From an uncultured Flavobacteriales bacterium (GTDB lineage Bacteria; Bacteroidota; Bacteroidia; Flavobacteriales; Crocinitomicaceae): a stretch of DNA of 5,668 nt. The position numbers and the translations under genes are program-made. The stretch is taken from positions 1 through 5,668 of the forward strand of contig CAMLET010000240.1 of assembly GCA_946479125.1 (NCBI GenBank), given 5' to 3'. Positions 4,789 to 5,668 of this stretch are shown in pieces. How positions within the stretch are numbered: the stretch's first letter is position 1; each line of letters begins with the position of its first letter. A model generated the notes under the pieces. It had not been told where the DNA came from, did no database searches, and saw only the letters and a program-made list of their open reading frames with translations.

Positions 4789-5668
4789 CTAGTCGCAGAT
4801 GGTTCCTTTATGCTCGGAATGCTGATACATTTCTTCCAGTTCCTGAAGTTCCTTCATTAATTCGGGAGAAGGTGGAGTATTTGTTAGTGTATTCAAATCC
4901 GGCTGACCAGCATCAACCCAAGCTGTATACCAAATAGAACCAACGGCAATAATGGCTTGTCGCATTCTTCGTTCCACCATTCCGTTCATCATTCCCTGAT
5001 AAGCATCACAAAATTCTTTGGAGTAGGTTTGAATCAATACTTGACCGCGCTGTTCGTAGGTGTATTTGATGTCTGATGAAAGTGAATCTGTCAATAATTT
5101 TTCAAAACTCAGAACAGAATCAACCGCTGCATTCGATTCTTCAACTGCATCCCAGGCAAAGTCAAGCACTTTTGGTACGTACGCCGATTTGCCAACGAAA
5201 TAGTCATAATCTTCAGCACTCAATTCTACAATTCTACTTTCCCAAAGACCATGAATTCCGCGTTGTCCGGTAAGTTGACCGTTGTAATTTTCGGTTGTGT
5301 GTAAAGGAACGTGTGAATCGCCAATGTAATGACCGATTTCGGAAGCGTATTTCAGTATTAGATCAATATTCTTCGACTCAAAGGCCTTTTGAAGTCTGAT
5401 CTTCATTAACTGAATATGCCATGGGACAATTCCGTAGGCTTGTAATGTGTCTTCTGTATATTTTGCAATGGCATCATCCCATCTTCTTGGAACACTGTCA
5501 AAAGCATGTTCACCGTAATGATCAATATCAATGTAATGACGTTGAGCTTCACCTTCAACTGCGTATCTGCGTTTGTCTGGATCTACAGCGTGCTCGGTGA
5601 TGAATTCCAGATTTTCTTTAAAGAAACCGAACATTTCAGGCGGAAGTGTAAACACCGCCATCCGGTTG
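4789..5668 (-). CDS. Zinc-dependent phospholipase C / S1-P1 nuclease-family protein, C-terminal part (N-terminus outside window)
   Basis: The frame is open through the window edge. The codons before the Met at 5661 read Asn-Arg, giving NRMAVFTLPPEMFGFF. In family members this lies inside the domain, after an N-terminal Trp and a zinc-binding His, so the Met is internal and the start is missing. Numbering from that Met, zinc ligands can be proposed in HYIDIDHYG (42-50), VPWH (H82), GHYIGDSHVPLH (110-121: H111, D115, H121) and IHGLWE (H137, E141). The H-x3-D-x5-H and H-x3-E spacings match Bacillus cereus phospholipase C (118/122/128 and 142/146). Such enzymes hydrolyse phospholipids or single-stranded nucleic acids and are normally exported; the signal peptide would lie outside the window. 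The Pro/Glu-rich tail (about 255-285) looks unstructured. Substrate is undetermined. The gene ends about 150 bases before the aromatic operon leader and appears unrelated to it. Confidence 0.85.
   Translation of the reverse strand, partial: NRMAVFTLPPEMFGFFKENLEFITEHAVDPDKRRYAVEGEAQRHYIDIDHYGEHAFDSVPRRWDDAIAKYTEDTLQAYGIVPWHIQLMKIRLQKAFESKNIDLILKYASEIGHYIGDSHVPLHTTENYNGQLTGQRGIHGLWESRIVELSAEDYDYFVGKSAYVPKVLDFAWDAVEESNAAVDSVLSFEKLLTDSLSSDIKYTYEQRGQVLIQTYSKEFCDAYQGMMNGMVERRMRQAIIAVGSIWYTAWVDAGQPDLNTLTNTPPSPELMKELQELEEMYQHSEHKGTICD

Noticed and set aside
5659..5661. ATG at 5661 as the true start of the phospholipase/nuclease gene
   Set aside because: The frame stays open upstream and the Asn-Arg codons before it fit the conserved stretch that follows the N-terminal Trp/His zinc site in this family, so the Met is internal and the gene is truncated by the window.

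Overview
The window looks like chromosomal DNA from a Bacteroidota bacterium, most likely of the Flavobacteriia type. Three things suggest this: an AT-rich background, promoter elements of the TAnnTTTG (-7) type without clear Shine-Dalgarno sequences, and a DAHP synthase with a C-terminal chorismate mutase fusion next to stand-alone prephenate dehydratase, aminotransferase and prephenate dehydrogenase genes. Genus cannot be fixed from the sequence alone. All genes read on the minus strand, so transcription runs from high to low coordinates.

Layout in order of transcription. (1) 5668-4789: C-terminal part of a zinc-dependent phospholipase C / S1-P1 nuclease-family protein, whose N-terminus lies beyond the window. 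(2) 4788-4504: a 285-base regulatory interval. It holds a REP-like imperfect hairpin, a TTTTG/TACATTTG promoter, a 21-codon leader ORF with seven aromatic residues among eight consecutive codons (Phe, Tyr, Trp), and a strong intrinsic terminator directly in front of pheA. (3) 4503-523: a compact four-gene operon: prephenate dehydratase (pheA), class I aminotransferase, prephenate dehydrogenase (tyrA), and bifunctional DAHP synthase/chorismate mutase. Its junctions are a 20-base overlap, a 20-base gap and a 3-base gap. (4) 522-323: a 200-base interval with a GC-rich imperfect dyad and a promoter. (5) 322-1: N-terminal part of a SlyD-like FKBP-type peptidyl-prolyl isomerase, which runs off the window.

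The operon encodes the entry step of the shikimate pathway (DAHP synthase), the branch step (chorismate mutase), both terminal branches from prephenate (dehydratase to phenylpyruvate, dehydrogenase to 4-hydroxyphenylpyruvate), and an aminotransferase that can supply the last transamination. The most notable observation is the regulatory leader: an apparent ribosome-mediated transcription attenuator whose control peptide reads Phe, Tyr and Trp codons together. That suits an operon making both Phe and Tyr and feeding the common aromatic pathway. Competing base pairings that would form an antiterminator are visible, and the promoter sits so close to the leader start codon that the leader peptide may be translated from a leaderless or nearly leaderless mRNA.
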